A stretch of 64,000 nucleotides of DNA from Hormiphora californensis (lineage: Eukaryota; Ctenophora; Tentaculata; Cydippida; Pleurobrachiidae): positions 4,326,520 to 4,390,519 of the forward strand of contig CM035355.1 in assembly GCA_020137815.1 (NCBI GenBank), written 5' to 3'. Each line of letters opens with the position of its first letter. The first letter of the stretch is position 1. A program made the position numbers and the translations under genes. Shown here in pieces: positions 1-12,600 of the stretch. The notes beneath the pieces were generated by a model that worked only from the letters and a program-made list of their open reading frames with translations, had not been told where the DNA came from and made no database searches.

Positions 1-199
1 ACTAGGGTCCCTCGGCCAAAGTGTCTTACTGGTTGCAGCTTTTGACATGATATGCTATAAAGTAGGAGGTTTGTAGGTTTGGAATTTAACAATTTCAACT
101 TTTTCAGACAACTCAATTTAATTTCATTGAAATAAAGAAAAAGGTAAACAAATTAAGAGAGAGAAGGGATACAACAAGACTGGGGGGATTATTTAATTT

Positions 200-1482
200 C
201 TACAGTTCTGACCCCACAACCATTGGTTCTGAAACCTCGTCTTTACACGGTGGGGACCCCTTCTTAAATCGTTTAGCTACCGGTGTATCTGGTGAAGTTG
301 TGTCGTCGGGCTGGGAACTTAACGGAGTTGGAGAGATCGACAAGGATTGAAGGGGTGTCTCCGGTCGAGCGAGGGGAGAGATTTCTAAAACACTCGTCTG
401 GGATTGTGTGCCTGGGGTTAAAAGGGTAGTTAGACACTGTCTACAGGTGAACTACTTGGCAAAAAATGACAGTGTATGGCATGCACTGCATGCGAAATTT
501 GGTGGTTTTTTAAATGACAGATAGTAATGTCTAGAGAAGTCTGGGAACAGTTTATATGAAAACACTCTGCCATTTCATAAACTAAAAGTCTAGACTAATT
601 AATATGAAGTACGCACCGGACTCCCTCTGTTTTCTCCTCTCCATTGCTCGTAACCTATTCAGTCTCATCCTCTCTATTTGTTCTGCGGTTAGGGCTGGCG
701 GTGGTGGTGCCACCTCGTGCCGTGGTGGGGACTTGACAGGGGAGGGTGCTGGAGGTTGGGAAGTTGGGGCTGTTCCAAATAGACCAGAATCATTTGCCAC
801 CTTTGGGGATGGAAATGAATTAGAAAACAGAATGTAATGAGAATATGTAATGAGAATATGAATCACAACACGTTTCATACATACATCTGGTTCAGGCCAA
901 GCTTCATCATTATCATCATCATTATCACTATCCTTTCCAGTGATAACAGCCATTCTCCTATGCTCCTCATAAATCTCCATCTTCTTATTGTAACATTTCC
1001 TCCTGTTTTTCAGTCCCAGGTGCTCCACTTTCTCCAGCACATCTTTAAAGGTCATTTTAGGGTAGAGACGGTGAGCCCAGTGTTCGTACGCTCGACATAT
1101 TTTGGTAATATCATCAAGCTCGTGACCTTTACCACGCAGTTTCAGCGGTTTTATATGGCTCGGAATCGCAGATAGTCCCCGGTCGGAAAACAACTTTTCA
1201 AGATCGAGTTTTAGAAGCACACGCTTTGGTTTCTGCGTTACAACATCCTCGCCAGTGACCGTGTTAACGATTTTGATTGTTCGTTCTGGTGCTTCTTCTG
1301 CTTCATCATCTCTGTTTCCCGGAATTCCATAATCGTCACCAAACAACTCGTTCATCAACTGCAACGAAAAGAGGTTATTAAAAGTGAAACTTGATGCATT
1401 TTAACCGTTATCTTACCTCGCCATCGTCGAGAGGAGCGTCATTTTCGATGATATTCTGGAACTCTTGAGTCACGTCATCCAT
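200..1482 (-). CDS. TIPIN: TIPIN (Timeless-interacting protein, Swi3/Csm3 family), 4 exons, 311 aa
   Basis: Partner of Timeless in the nuclear fork-protection complex, which stabilises replication forks and supports S-phase checkpoint signalling (family knowledge). Exons on the minus strand are 1482-1417, 1358-885, 800-617 and 411-200; together 936 nt, an exact 311-codon frame plus stop. Exon 1 gives an acidic MDDVTQEFQNIIEND start. Exon 2 carries the Swi3 domain (about residues 70-150), including LSAIPSHIKPLKLRGKGHEL and the YEHWAHRLYPKMTF stretch. Exon 3 has a Pro-rich linker and the charged helix LTAEQIERMRLNRLRAMERR, typical of TIPIN. Exon 4 is Ser/Pro-rich and ends EPMVVGSEL. Length is close to human TIPIN (301 aa). 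The ATG lies only about 90 bp from a TIR element at 1569. The last two exons were joined by splice phase (G|GC) and are less certain than exon 2. Confidence 0.9.
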
Positions 1483-2092
1483 TATTCAACCACTAAAAGA
1501 CGGAAAGCTAAGCGTTTGTGATGTTACAAAAGCTTGATGATCCCTTGGCACCGGTCGCTGCAGTAGAATAATGTCCATTTTTTTTCAACTGTTCACCCCC
1601 CAAAGTCGTGCGCGGAATTGTTTTGCGCGTTTATCACATGTTAAAGGGATACTGACATATTCAAAAATTTTTGACTTTTTCAACGATCCTGGGTGTGGTA
1701 ACTGGTTGGGAGATAACAAGAATTATTGCATTATGTATTCATAATGCGGTGTTTCCCTGCCCTCCGTCGACAGGATCAGTATCACACTATCAGTATCACA
1801 ATATCAAGGCTTGGTCACAATGTGAGATGCATGCGTCCTGTATGTATGCAGTTACACAGCTGTTTTACTCTACCCTCACCCCTTCAGCAACAGTGTTGTG
1901 AGCGCCGCGCACAGCTTTGAAAATAAGCGTCCTGACATCATATTTCATCAAAACAGTTATTTTTTTATGAAGGACAGTTACTATGCTGCTACCGTGACAC
2001 CACGCGATTTTGACCACGCTCGAGTTACTATTTCAAATCCGAGATTTCTAAACCCTTTATGATCTTTTTAGCGCACGTGCTAAAACGATCAT

Positions 2093-2123
2093 CCGGGTGG
2101 ATGCCCTTCGGGCATCCACCCGG
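2093..2123. repeat. Perfect hairpin, 14-bp arms with 3-nt loop
   Basis: CCGGGTGGATGCCC, loop TTC, then its exact complement. GC-rich compared with the flanks, and inside the left arm of the 1569-3502 element. Confidence 0.8.
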
Positions 2124-2442
2124 GCAGGGAAAAAATAGGATTAGTCGAAGTGCGAACTCTCTACTCCCTCTCGTTCTCAAGATATAGGGCCCCACCTTTT
2201 AGCACTTCGTAATTGGTTATGGTAAAGGGGGAGAGTTGTATTGCAAATTACATGTAAACACGAGTATGTTTATCTGTCAATATCTCAACTTTCACATGCA
2301 CGATTTTGACCGGATTTTTTTCTGGAAGTGAAAAATGTTTTAAATTTTTAGTATTTTCTTATGATGTATCAGAATGACCAAAAATATCAGTAAATAAACA
2401 AGTAAACATTGCAGCTTGAGGTGAACTGGAGTGCATTGTCAA

Positions 2443-2832
2443 TTAGACCCAATTATGGTCAATTAGGGCACTTTGCCGACCTCTAAGACTTGGAAAAGTT
2501 GTTCATGTGATTAGCGTATCAAAATTAGTGTGTAAGTGCCCTCACAGGCGATCTTTCAGCATTTCCAGTTGAAAATGCAATTATCGCCAATTAGACTGAA
2601 TTATGCTCAATTAGGACACTTTCTTCACCTCTGACGGCTTGGAAAAGCCGCTTACGTGATTCAGCGTATCACAATTAGTGGGATAGTGCTCTCACATGAA
2701 TTATAAGTTTCATGCGATAAGTTACAGTTACGATCAATTAGACCCGATTATGCTCAATTAGGGCACTTTCTCCACCCCTGAGCGCATGCCGAAGTTGCTC
2801 ACGTGATTCAACGTATCAAAATTAGTCGGGTC
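2443..2832. repeat. Three diverged direct repeats of about 145 bp inside the transposon
   Basis: Each unit starts near AATTAGACCC, continues with a TCAATTAGGGCACTTT motif, a CACGTGATTCA-like block and CGTATCAAAATTAGT. Units start near 2440, 2587 and 2735. No reading frame; sub-terminal repeat array of the surrounding element. Confidence 0.7.
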
Positions 2833-3502
2833 TAGTGGTTTTGCCTTTTATACCAATTAGTTGGCTAAATTTTTCAGTTTATACTCTCCTAGGATACAAT
2901 ATTCATTTTAGGGCTGAATAGTTAATAACTATTGACATGCTATTGACTATGGGCAAAATATTAACCATTTGTATGTAAAATTGAGGAAGTACAGCCAAGT
3001 CTGATTGACATTAGTTACTGAATACCATGATAATATTGTTCTAAGAGGCATACATTTCAAAAAAATACGGTCTTGCTTAGTTATAGTTCTATCTATCCTG
3101 ACAAGACTAGAGACAAATGGAAACAAAAAACGGAAACTAGAAGTGGTCTTAAAGTTTTTAGAAAAAACCCGGTCAAATCGCATGTGTATAGCTGAGATAA
3201 TGACATATAACAGGCTCGTGTTTACCTTAATCTGTAATACTGTCTCCTCCTCTTACCATAACCAATTAGGAGTGCTAATATTCGGGTCCCTATATTTGAA
3301 AAGTAGAGGGAGTAGAGAGCTCGGACTTCGACACAATGTATTTATTCTCTCAGATGATGTGATTGAGCAATGTTTTACTAAAATTTGAGATGGTCGATTT
3401 GAATATGTCAGTATCCCTTTAACGTGTAGCGCGCGCAGCGTAAATTAAAATATCGCACGCGCATGAGTTGAGGGGTGAACAGTTGAATAAAAATGGACAT
3501 TA

Positions 3503-4212
3503 AAGTGAAAGCGAAACAAATACAAATCCATATAATAAATTCCAAAATGTTAGTCCGATAATTGTTTTCTCCCTACTCCTCCTACAGTTTTTGAGCTAGA
3601 CCCCTGAAAATTTGTACACTGGTACTTTGGACCAAGGCGGGTGTAAGTACGGGCTCAGATTTTTGATCCGATCTTTACAACAGTGACGTCACGGGGTGAC
3701 GTCATTGCGACAAAAAGACTTACATTTTTCAAACGCTTCTAAGACCCTGAAAACGGTCTAAATCAAAAAACTAACGCACTAGTGGGGAAGAGAATCGTTT
3801 GAACTTCATTTACATGATAACGATTTCCCGTAACTCAATGTTTAAGGGTCGTAAATCGCGTCGGGAAAGTTAAAATGTCCAAAAATACGATATTTTTCAC
3901 CGTAGCCACCCAAAATCTTATCCAATCGATATGAAACTTGGTCGTTATGTGAATTTTAATTTCCTTTGGCCAGGGGTTCCCGGAAAACGGATTGGCAAGA
4001 TGAACTGACCGAGTTCTTATAATTCTAAATTCACGAATTTGGAATTTTTCGTCGACTTTTTTTTGGCGACATAAAACGCGAGGAATTTTCAATGAATTTT
4101 AAAATTTTACACTGCGCGCGTAATTCTAGGTTCCGCGCGCGGCGTAAAAAGCAGCGCTTTTTTGGAAAATTCGCGCGTTACAGTAAATGATTTACCCGCC
4201 TCGCCAAAATTG
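3503..4212. other. Intergenic stretch, no gene seen
   Basis: No exon-like or conserved coding segment recognised. AT-rich with GCGCGCG clusters near 4120-4150. Confidence 0.5.
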
Positions 4213-4332
4213 TAAGTGCGTTTCAAACGACTTGACCTGAGATTCCTGGAAATTCAGGATTTCCCCTTTGTAAATACACGCGCAATGCGCCAAATTCCAA
4301 GAATTACGGGTCAAGTCGCTTGAAACGGACTT
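4213..4332. repeat. Small inverted-repeat element with arms of about 38 bp
   Basis: The left arm, including TTTCAAACGACTTGACC, is matched in inverse by GGGTCAAGTCGCTTGAAA at about 4307-4325, with imperfect pairing towards the centre. MITE-like; no target duplication identified. Confidence 0.6.
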
Positions 4333-4366
4333 TAATGGCCGTTTTTTCAAAAACCCAAGGTGTATG

Positions 4367-4621
4367 ATATAGTAGGAGCGGTTAGATCACCACGTGGTTA
4401 AAGTCGCATGCCACCCCTTTTTGCGCATTGTCATAGCTCCTCGAGGTCGCATCCAATCATTATCAAGAAATGTCCCTCAAGTTTTCGCTTCTCCTTGAGG
4501 AGATCTACAGGTTTGATGAAGGTCACTTTTGGATTGGATGCAAAATGAAGCCGTGAGAGTAACCTGAGATTAGGGTGGCACGCGACTTTCTGCACGTGCT
4601 GATCTAACCGCTCCTACTATG
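4367..4621. mobile_element. MITE with TIR of about 45 bp
   Basis: The left end ATAGTAGGAGCGGTTAGATC and right end GATCTAACCGCTCCTACTAT are exact complements; pairing continues imperfectly through CACGTG and the GTGGCATGCGACT-type block. About 255 bp, non-coding. Confidence 0.75.
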
Positions 4622-5048
4622 AGAACAAACAAATTATCTTTTAAAAATCAAACACAATGTCACCGTTATATGAGGATTAATTACATTTACCAGGTCACGG
4701 GTTCCCAGCAAACGGGTACTCTAGTACAAATACAAATACAAATATACATTTATTGTCCGCTTTTCATTGTCCATATTTTAAAGAACAACACGAGTTCTGT
4801 TAGGTCTTGACTACTTGCATCACTTGGTGCGGACTTCGTCTCACTAACTCTCGTTCAAAAGCGGTTAGTTCTATACCAAGGATTTCCAATTATTATTACA
4901 AGATGGTATTTTTCTGAAGGTAGGTCTTGTTAGTTAAACAAATTTAAATCGGATGATGAAATATACTGTCTCTGCTTACTGCAGATTGATAAAATATGCT
5001 CTTGGATCTAGGGATCCAGAAATAAATACTTTAGCACCAGGGCTTTAG

Positions 5049-5157
5049 CAACAACAACGAACTGGCTGCGCGTCGCGCATTCGTTGCGCATAACGATCTC
5101 ACCGGAGAGATTCACATGCGCAACGTTGCGGGACGCGCAGCCAGTTCGTTGTTGTTT
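5049..5157. repeat. Long-stem hairpin element
   Basis: AACAACAACGAACTGGCTGC at the left end is matched by GCAGCCAGTTCGTTGTTGTT at the right. Stems of about 25 bp extend into GCGCGTC/GACGCGC, and a second internal stem uses TTGCGCA/TGCGCAA. MITE-like, no coding content. Confidence 0.75.
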
Positions 5158-5450
5158 CGCTTACACTTTACCAGAAAACACACGGAACGGACCGTTTTTT
5201 AAAAAGGAAAACTTTTGTGAAAAGTTTTCAGACAACGAAACTCCAAATTTCCAACCTCTTGCTACAATTACGCGGTGCATTAAACATAACGCGCGAGCTA
5301 AAACAAAGTTTGCCACTCGGATCGTGCCGCGCACATTTGTAAACTTGAGAGTGAAAAAGCACGAAATTTCGCGAAACGCGTTTCCCAAACAAAACGGAAA
5401 ACGTTAAAATTTGAAAAGCGCTGCCTTATCCCGCGCTGCGCCGTTTGCCA

Positions 5451-6025
5451 ACGTTAAAATTAAAAATCTGGGTGCCTTTCATTGCTAACAATTCGTAGTT
5501 TTAGCGCGCGCGACGGGTTAGGGCTATCCGTTAGGCGTTAGTTGAAAAGCGGATTATAAATTTATATTTTGTATTGTATTTTGTATTGTATTGTATTGTA
5601 TTAGGGTTTGGTTTGGGGTTATCGGTTAGGGCTATCGATTCTTTATCTGTTATCAGTTGAATAGTCGGTCTAAGTGCACTCTTTTGAGTTTTGGTAGCAC
5701 GCACCTGTAAACACGCAGCGGCTGCAAGGCACCCAGATTATAATCGCGCCCAAACTAAACGGGCGCCGTTAAGATCTGGGTGTTTCGACTTTCGTGGCCT
5801 GTGTACAGATGCGCACTGCCAAAAAAGTTGATTCACTAAAAAGTAAAACAGCTCTAACCGCCGAACCACTCAACCGTTTTGGCTAATTCAAAGTTTATCT
5901 GGTAGGACATGTCAAGGCCTAACCACAACCCAAACCCCAACCCCAACCCTAGCCCTACTTTAGCCCTAACCTTAAAAAACCGTTTGTCAGCACTCACGAA
6001 ACACCCAGATTTTAACGCTGGCCAA
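5451..6025. mobile_element. Two adjacent MITE-like inverted-repeat elements sharing ATCTGGGTG ends
   Basis: Element one runs from about 5451 (AAAATCTGGGTGCCTT) to about 5745 (AAGGCACCCAGATTATAA). Element two runs from about 5766 (GTTAAGATCTGGGTGTTTCG) to about 6022 (CGAAACACCCAGATTTTAAC). The shared CTGGGTG core suggests one family in tandem. TTGTATTGTA repeats (5565-5600) and AACCCCAACCC-like runs (5925-5975) lie inside. Confidence 0.65.
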
Positions 6026-6181
6026 ACTAAACGCGAAAGTTACGTTGAGATTTTTTTTTGGAAACTTTTAAAAGCGCTGTATTCATTGTTCAACACAGCT
6101 ACAAACAAGGCACTGGGCCCACAGTCAACTAACACGCTTGTACATACCACTCTTTGAATAAACATCTCATTTAGGCGAACA

Positions 6182-6667
6182 ATGCCAAAAGACTACACCT
6201 TTTTCTACACAACTGCCTCGCCGTTCAGCCAATTTCACCCGTGTGAGTTTGAGGAAAATGGAATCAAGTTTATAGCAGCAGAACAGTATATGATGTATCA
6301 AAAAGCAGTACTCTTTAATGACTCTGACATAGCACAGCAAATCCTTCTCGCTACGAAACCAATGGAAATGAAAAAGCTAGGTCGGAGGGTTTCTGGTTTT
6401 GTTGAATCTGTTTGGGTTGAAAACAGAGAAAAAATTGTGACGCAGGGCAGCTATTTGAAGTTTACTCAAAATGAACACTTAAAGCGTGACCTTCTCGCGA
6501 CGGGAAATTCATTCTTAGTAGAGGCATCGCCATCAGATAGAATTTGGGGTGTAGGGATGAAGGAGTCTAACCCTGCTATTCGCAATGAAGCCAATTGGAA
6601 AGGAATGAATCTTCTTGGTAAAATATTAACCGAAGTTAGAGAAAGAATCAAAGAGGAAAATGAATAG
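6182..6667 (+). CDS. NADAR/YbiA-like domain protein, single exon, 161 aa
   Basis: An intronless 161-residue reading frame made of one NADAR (YbiA-like) domain from end to end. Family features seen: SPFSQFHPCEF near residue 12, AEQYMMYQKA near 36, LGRRVSGF near 65, YLKFTQNEHL near 91, ASPSDRIWGVGM near 118 and W-x-G-x-NLLGKIL near 140. Known members are N-glycosidases acting on riboflavin intermediates (YbiA/RibX) or removing ADP-ribose from guanine; which applies here cannot be told. The ATG at 6182 precedes the conserved FFYTTASPFSQF block by only about six residues, so the start is well placed. It is one of the few intronless frames in the window, so retroposition or horizontal acquisition is possible but unproven. 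MITEs lie immediately upstream. Confidence 0.88.
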   Translation: MPKDYTFFYTTASPFSQFHPCEFEENGIKFIAAEQYMMYQKAVLFNDSDIAQQILLATKPMEMKKLGRRVSGFVESVWVENREKIVTQGSYLKFTQNEHLKRDLLATGNSFLVEASPSDRIWGVGMKESNPAIRNEANWKGMNLLGKILTEVRERIKEENE

Positions 6668-7254
6668 GAAAAATAAGGAAAATAATTCTTGTTCCATTCT
6701 TTTAGAGGTTTATGTGGTGATTTGTGTCTGATCTAGTGCTCAAACGAGTTGGAAAGATATACACAACTGTTTTAAAAACGGCATATATTTGTTTTAAACA
6801 GTTGTTTAGTTTTGTACAGGTGATGTTTTATACAGTATCTCATTCTCATGTAGATATTTTGTATGAAAATTAATCATAATATTCCTCTACTCAATTCTCG
6901 GTATCTTATATAATTTACCCACTCTACCCTCTCCTTCTTAGTAGCGATATGACGTCATTATTACAGAGAATTCGGACTCGGAATCATGTAAGTTAATTCT
7001 TCTTCATCTTGTCTTGCTCGATCCTGTTTCACCATGAGTCATGACACATAACAAATTCATATCCATACCTCTCCAACACGTAGCTTCACATCAATTTCAT
7101 TCTCACTCCGCCACAAAATCCTACCCTGAGTACTAACTGCATACCATTTCCATCCCAGTATACTTCATTTCCCACTTCCTTTACTTGATCCATTCCGACA
7201 TGCAAGTTGCAATAGTTCATTTCCCACTTCCTTTACTTTGTGTAAGTTGCTATT
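6668..7254. other. Spacer between the NADAR gene and the tepsin-like gene
   Basis: No coding segment recognised. Near its end a short direct repeat, TCATTTCCCACTTCCTTTACT, occurs at about 7167 and 7219, just before the ATG at 7255. Confidence 0.5.
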
Positions 7255-9636
7255 ATGTCGTCTAACCAAGTGGCAGACCTGGTTTTGCGGTTTGAAAATG
7301 CGGCATCTCAGATCCGGGGAATGGATGAGGGGAGAAGGAAGACACTCCGGCAGAGCGAGATATCGAGTATTATTGAGAAACTGCCAAAAAAGGAAGGGAG
7401 AAGGAGACGGTTTTCAATTAGAAAATCTAACAATAATGTGATACCACCACCAGATATCAAGGGAAGGGAGAATTCTACCGGAAAAAGAGATGACGTAAAA
7501 TCGTTTAGTGGGAAAGTAAAGTCGAATTTAAATCCTGTTATAACTCAAAATAAATGTGATGAAGCCAAGGGAAATCCTACAACCGAGTTACCTAATTCAC
7601 AAGATAAAATTCATCATTCAGCACTCCAGAATTCAGAGGAACCTTCATCTACAAGGACGAATGATGCAGCTGATAAACATCCAGTGTCCGGTAATAAGCA
7701 TGATGTTAATCGTGACGTCACTGCTAAATCTGGAGTGGATACCAGCAGGGGTGTGAAGAGGGAGACGGGATTTATGAAGGAGCAGTCGGCCATTTCAAAT
7801 GATTTTGTGAAGGAGCAGTCGGCCATTTCAAATGATTTTATGAAGGAGCAGCCTTCTCATTCAAATGATTTTATGAAGGAGCAGCGACCTCTTCCTAGTA
7901 GTGTTCCACCCCAGGTGATATCATGCTGTCTAATGGTGGCAGGGGGAATGGGGCGGGGACTACCATTACTAGACACTTTATACACTGTACACATGATACA
8001 CGTCAGAATACTACCTGGTTTATCCTCATCTTTCACTGTGACGTCAATTAGTGTCTCCCAAAGAAATTTAGTGAGAGTTCAGAGAAAAGAGAGAAAGAGA
8101 GAGAGAGGGAATAGAGAGTGAAATAGAGAAAGTGAGGGAATAGAGAGAGAGTTCAAAGATTGTTCAGAGTGAGTGCGGTTATTGAGACTCCCGTGTGTGT
8201 ACCTCTTTACACAAGTCCATTACTCGTGATTGGTGCTTCTAATGTTGACTGAGAGAGGGAGAGAAATGGAAAGAATGAGAGAAAGAGAGAGCGAATAAAA
8301 TTCCAAGTGGTCTACGTTTTACTAACTCAGTGATTGCACATGATCAATCGGAGATGAAACTTGCTCGCGAGTCGATGTTGAAGTGGTGTGCAAGCACTCT
8401 GCTGTCGGACCTCGATTTACCGGAACCCCGATTTACCGGGCAAAACTCTTTCCCACGAGTATCCCGGTAAATCGGGGTCCGAGTGTGATACTGGTGTAGA
8501 ATTATTGTTCTCCATTGGGTCTGTCCACTACCAGCTGGTGTCACAAAGTTAATTGAGAGAGAGGAGAAATATGAGGAATAGAGAGAAGAAGGGAGACCGA
8601 GAGGGAGAAAAGAAGGGAGAGAGTTTATAAAATATGGAGGGAGAGAGGGAATAAGAAAATGGAGGGAGAGAGGGAATAAGAAAATGGAGGGAGAGAGGAG
8701 AATGGTTAAGAATATGGGAGAGCTATCCTTCTTGAGAGGGGAGAGTGATATTGAGAAGGGATGGAGTTACACATTAACTAGATAAATTATCCCCACACAC
8801 ACTCTAGATATAGTTTCCTGTGGTTATTGAGCTATCATGTAGGGACCACAAACTCGTCCCCCACCAGCTCCCTCCCCAGCTCCCTCATACTCACTTATTT
8901 CTCACAAATCTTTCTCCCTAAATCATATCTATCACCCCTAACTAACATCCCCCTCCTTCTTCCCCTGCAGTCGTCTCTACTTCAACAGTGTTTGGTGGAT
9001 GACAGTTCAACTCCATCAGTATCTACCATCCAGCGACTTACCAGTTTGACATTCGAGGGTCCACATATAAGTCGGGATGTGGCCGTGGCGTTCTTGGAGC
9101 GTCTCGAGAAACGATCATCGTCTCTTTCCAATAAGGTACCGGCCAACACAATATATGTGGTGCTAATTAGTGTTAGTAGTTGTGTTAATTAATTGTTTAA
9201 TTAATTGAGTCTGATCCCCAGATTCTTCCAATCATTTCACATATGATTCGGTACGGTTCGATTTGCTTCAAATTGGAGATGCAGAATAAAATAAAGCGAA
9301 TCCGGGTTCTTCGGGATACCTCTCTAGAGTGCCAGGGAACCACTGTTGCCAGCCTTTATAAGGTAAGGAATAAAGCCAGAGAGATTCAGTAAGAGATAGG
9401 GGTGAATCTTTCTCAAGTTTAGAGAGGGAGAGAGGCATTCAGTAAGATCGGTAAGGTAAGAAATAGGGGTCACACCAATATTTTCGAGATAGGGGTCATG
9501 TCAATGACTTTCTCTAGTTGCCGGGAAAGAGATGTAGTAAAACCAATGTTTATGACTTTCACACACAGTTATAGTAGTCGGCTACGGAGCAATCAACGTG
9601 TGTTTGTTCAGGGTTTACGGTGAAAGTGAGCGCGTG

Positions 9637-9690
<54 letters not shown>

Positions 9691-12600
9691 TTGTGTGAAT
9701 GTACATGAGGGCGTGTTTGTCTATGATTACGTGTACTGAAGCATTGGAGGAAGGATGAAAAACAAACATTTATACACATATATTATTTTTATCTCTCTCT
9801 CTCTCTCTCTCTCATCTCTCTCTCCTCTCTCTCTCTCTCTCTCCCATCCTCTCTCTCCCTCTCTTCTCTCTCATCTCCTCTCTCTCACGTTCCTCTCCTC
9901 GGTTCCATCTCCAGCCTCGTTAAGTCTTCCTTCTCTCTCTAGCTCTCCTCCGGTGAATAACTCTCCGCTCTCCGTCCTCCGTCGAGACTCTCTGCATCCC
10001 CCGTACTTCGGGCCCTGGACGCTCTCATCGGTCATCTCTCCTCTCTCCTCTCTCTTCCTCACCTCCTCTTCTCAACGCGCTCTCATCTCTCAATCATTAT
10101 CTCGTCCTCAACATCGTCTCGCCTCCACAGTTTCCTCTCCCCCTCCCCCCCGTTCACTTCCGTCAATCATCACTCTTCCGTCTCTCGACCTTCTCTTCCC
10201 GTCAGCCTCATCTAGCTCAACTCTCTCGGACTTCCTCTCATCGACCTCTCAGCTCATCATCTTCCTCGTCTCCACCGTTGGCAATCTCATTCTCTCCGTC
10301 AGGTCGCCTGTCTTCACTCCTCATCGTCCATCATCTCATCCCCTCTCTCTCTTTTTTTTTTTTTATCGACCTTCCATTATGTTTCAAATCTCACTCATTA
10401 AGTATAGTAGTGGAACCACACAACTGAAACGCATATTATTTCGAGTTGTGATTGGTTCGAAAGCCCCCTAGCCCACCTGGGCAGAAATAACGATCTTTGA
10501 CATCTGTCACCATCAACTAAACATGATCTCCCTTATTTATTTACCCCCCCTCTCCCATTAACCTTCCCGCATTTTCCCCTCTCAGGCCCACAATGTCAAC
10601 AATCTCTCCTCACTCTCTCAATCACCTCTATCTAAACCTCTCTATTTTCACCGCTCCTATGCTCAAAATCTCCCTCTCAATCCCCTCAAACGACGTTTCG
10701 GCGTTTCCTCTCTCTCGTTTCCTTTCTCTACCGCTCCTCTCCCGTCCTCTCCTCCCGAAGTCTCAGTCTCTCTCGCCTCACTCATCTGTCTCCTTCTCAT
10801 CAGATCTCTTACACTCTCTCTTTTCTCTCCTCTCATCGCTCTCCCCTCTCTCTGCAACTCTCTCTCGTCTCCCTCTCCAGGAGTCTCTCCTTTCCTCTCC
10901 CTCCTCTCTGTCGCTCTCCTCTCTCTCCCTCCTCTCTCTTCTCTCACTCTCTCTGGCTCTCTCGCATAAGATTTCTCTCTCTTTCTTCGCTCTCCTCTCT
11001 CTCTCGCCTCTCTCTCTCTTCTCATCAGATCCTCTTCCCTCATCCTCATCCTCCTACCTTCCTCTCTCCTCTCTCGTCGACATTCCCCCCCTCATCTTCT
11101 CTGATGTCTAATGGGACTACGTGAACTTGGCCCATCCTCTCCCTTTTTGAGCGTTCGGGGGAGCTCAACCCACACACACACCCCCAAAATAACTTTTTGT
11201 CTTTGCTATTTCGTTGTCTCTTGATTGCTGAGCTCTCTGAGAACTCTGTGTTCGGTCTGAATATGGATCAGGCGGTAAGATATAATACACACGACATTCT
11301 TGTTGTAGCAACTCTTGTGAGTGTGCAAGTTACAATGCACCTACTAATTCTACTTACTTGATGGGAGAGAGGGGGAGAGTGAGAGAGAGAGAGATAGATA
11401 GATAGATAGAGATAGAGAGAGAGAGAGAGAAAAAATACATAGAGAGGGGGAGGGGAGAGAATAATAGAAAGGGGGAAGGCTTTTCCTTTTGTCCGGAGGC
11501 TACTAACTATTTAGTATTACTACTACCTCCCAACTAACCGGGGCTCTTCTCGTCTCTATCTCTCTTTCTCTCACCTCTCATCTCTCTCTTTTCTCGCTTC
11601 CTTCTTTTTCTCTCTCTCTCCCTCGCTCTCTCTCAATCTCTCTCTCTCACTCTCTCTCCTCCTCTCCTACTCTCTCTCTCTCGCATCCTCATCTCGTTCA
11701 TCTCAGTTCGTTTTCCTCTCCTTCAGTTCTTTTTCTCTATCATCTCTGTCTATCCTATTATTTTGCTGTATAAACATGAGCCAGACAAGCTAAATCCGGT
11801 TGCTTTGGATTGGTCTTGAAAAGCTCTGTTGATTCCAGGATTCCATGCCATATTCAGGCCCTACTGTGTATTATTTCTCAATCCCGGCACATACAGAAAG
11901 ACAAACTCTCCCTTTCTCTCCTCTTCCCTCAAGTGCTCTTCATCTCTCCTATTCCCGTCTCTTTCACTCTCCACATTCCCAATACTAATATGACTGACAT
12001 ATTAATTCCGTGACACTCACACACACTAAAACGTAAAAAATACGACACCCTATCATATATATTTCAATGTCGCTACATTTATGTTTTAAATTTATTTTAC
12101 AATATTTGTACAGTGAGATAGGGTCGAGCAAGGCAATACATCAGTAGCTTACTGAACTGATTAACTAGCGTACCGAACGTAAACCCCGGGCATTGAAGAA
12201 AAAAATCCTTGTTCCGTCTGTTCTTACAAGGGGTTGTGACGGTTACAAATTTCGATTTATCTATTTTGTCACAACTGTTTTCCACCCAACATTGATTTCA
12301 GTTTTGAATTGAAATTATTTCCAGCCGATTTTCCAAGTCAACATCTAGGACTTGCCAAAACAAGACAGCATAAGACGTGTAATTTCCCGCACGCTGCGAG
12401 AATTACAGTCATACTTGGTTCAGAGATAAGAGGGCAGTCTTTTGTGAGACAGCTCAAGACTGTTCCTGAATTGTTGCACCCCGGCACTACTCTACTGAAT
12501 TCGTTGCTATGACAATGAGCAACAATCCTGGGTGGCCCAGTTCATAATAAACACTATCAATCTAGTGGACATTTAGAATGGGAGGGGGAGAGAGAGAAGG

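Larger units (their letters stand above)
1569..3502. mobile_element. Decayed DNA transposon or foldback element with long imperfect inverted ends
   Basis: The ends are inverted copies: AATGTCCATTTTTTTTCAAC near 1570 matches the complement of 3475-3502. Further in, AAAGGGATACTGACATATTC at about 1643 matches the complement of about 3400-3422. A still more internal inverted match pairs 2142-2225 with 3235-3330. The arms are not collinear, so the left arm has gained sequence. No transposase reading frame is visible and no target duplication is clear. It borders the TIPIN promoter. Confidence 0.65.

Noticed and set aside
5925-5985. Telomere-like AACCCT runs
   Set aside because: Irregular AACCCCAACCC/AGCCCTA units inside a MITE, not a telomeric array.
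9755-11111. Long Ser/Leu/Pro and Arg/Glu frames in CT-rich DNA (also 13996-14569, 16168-16444, 47239-47735, 52488-52754)
   Set aside because: Low-complexity translations of (CT)n/(GA)n with no conserved content.
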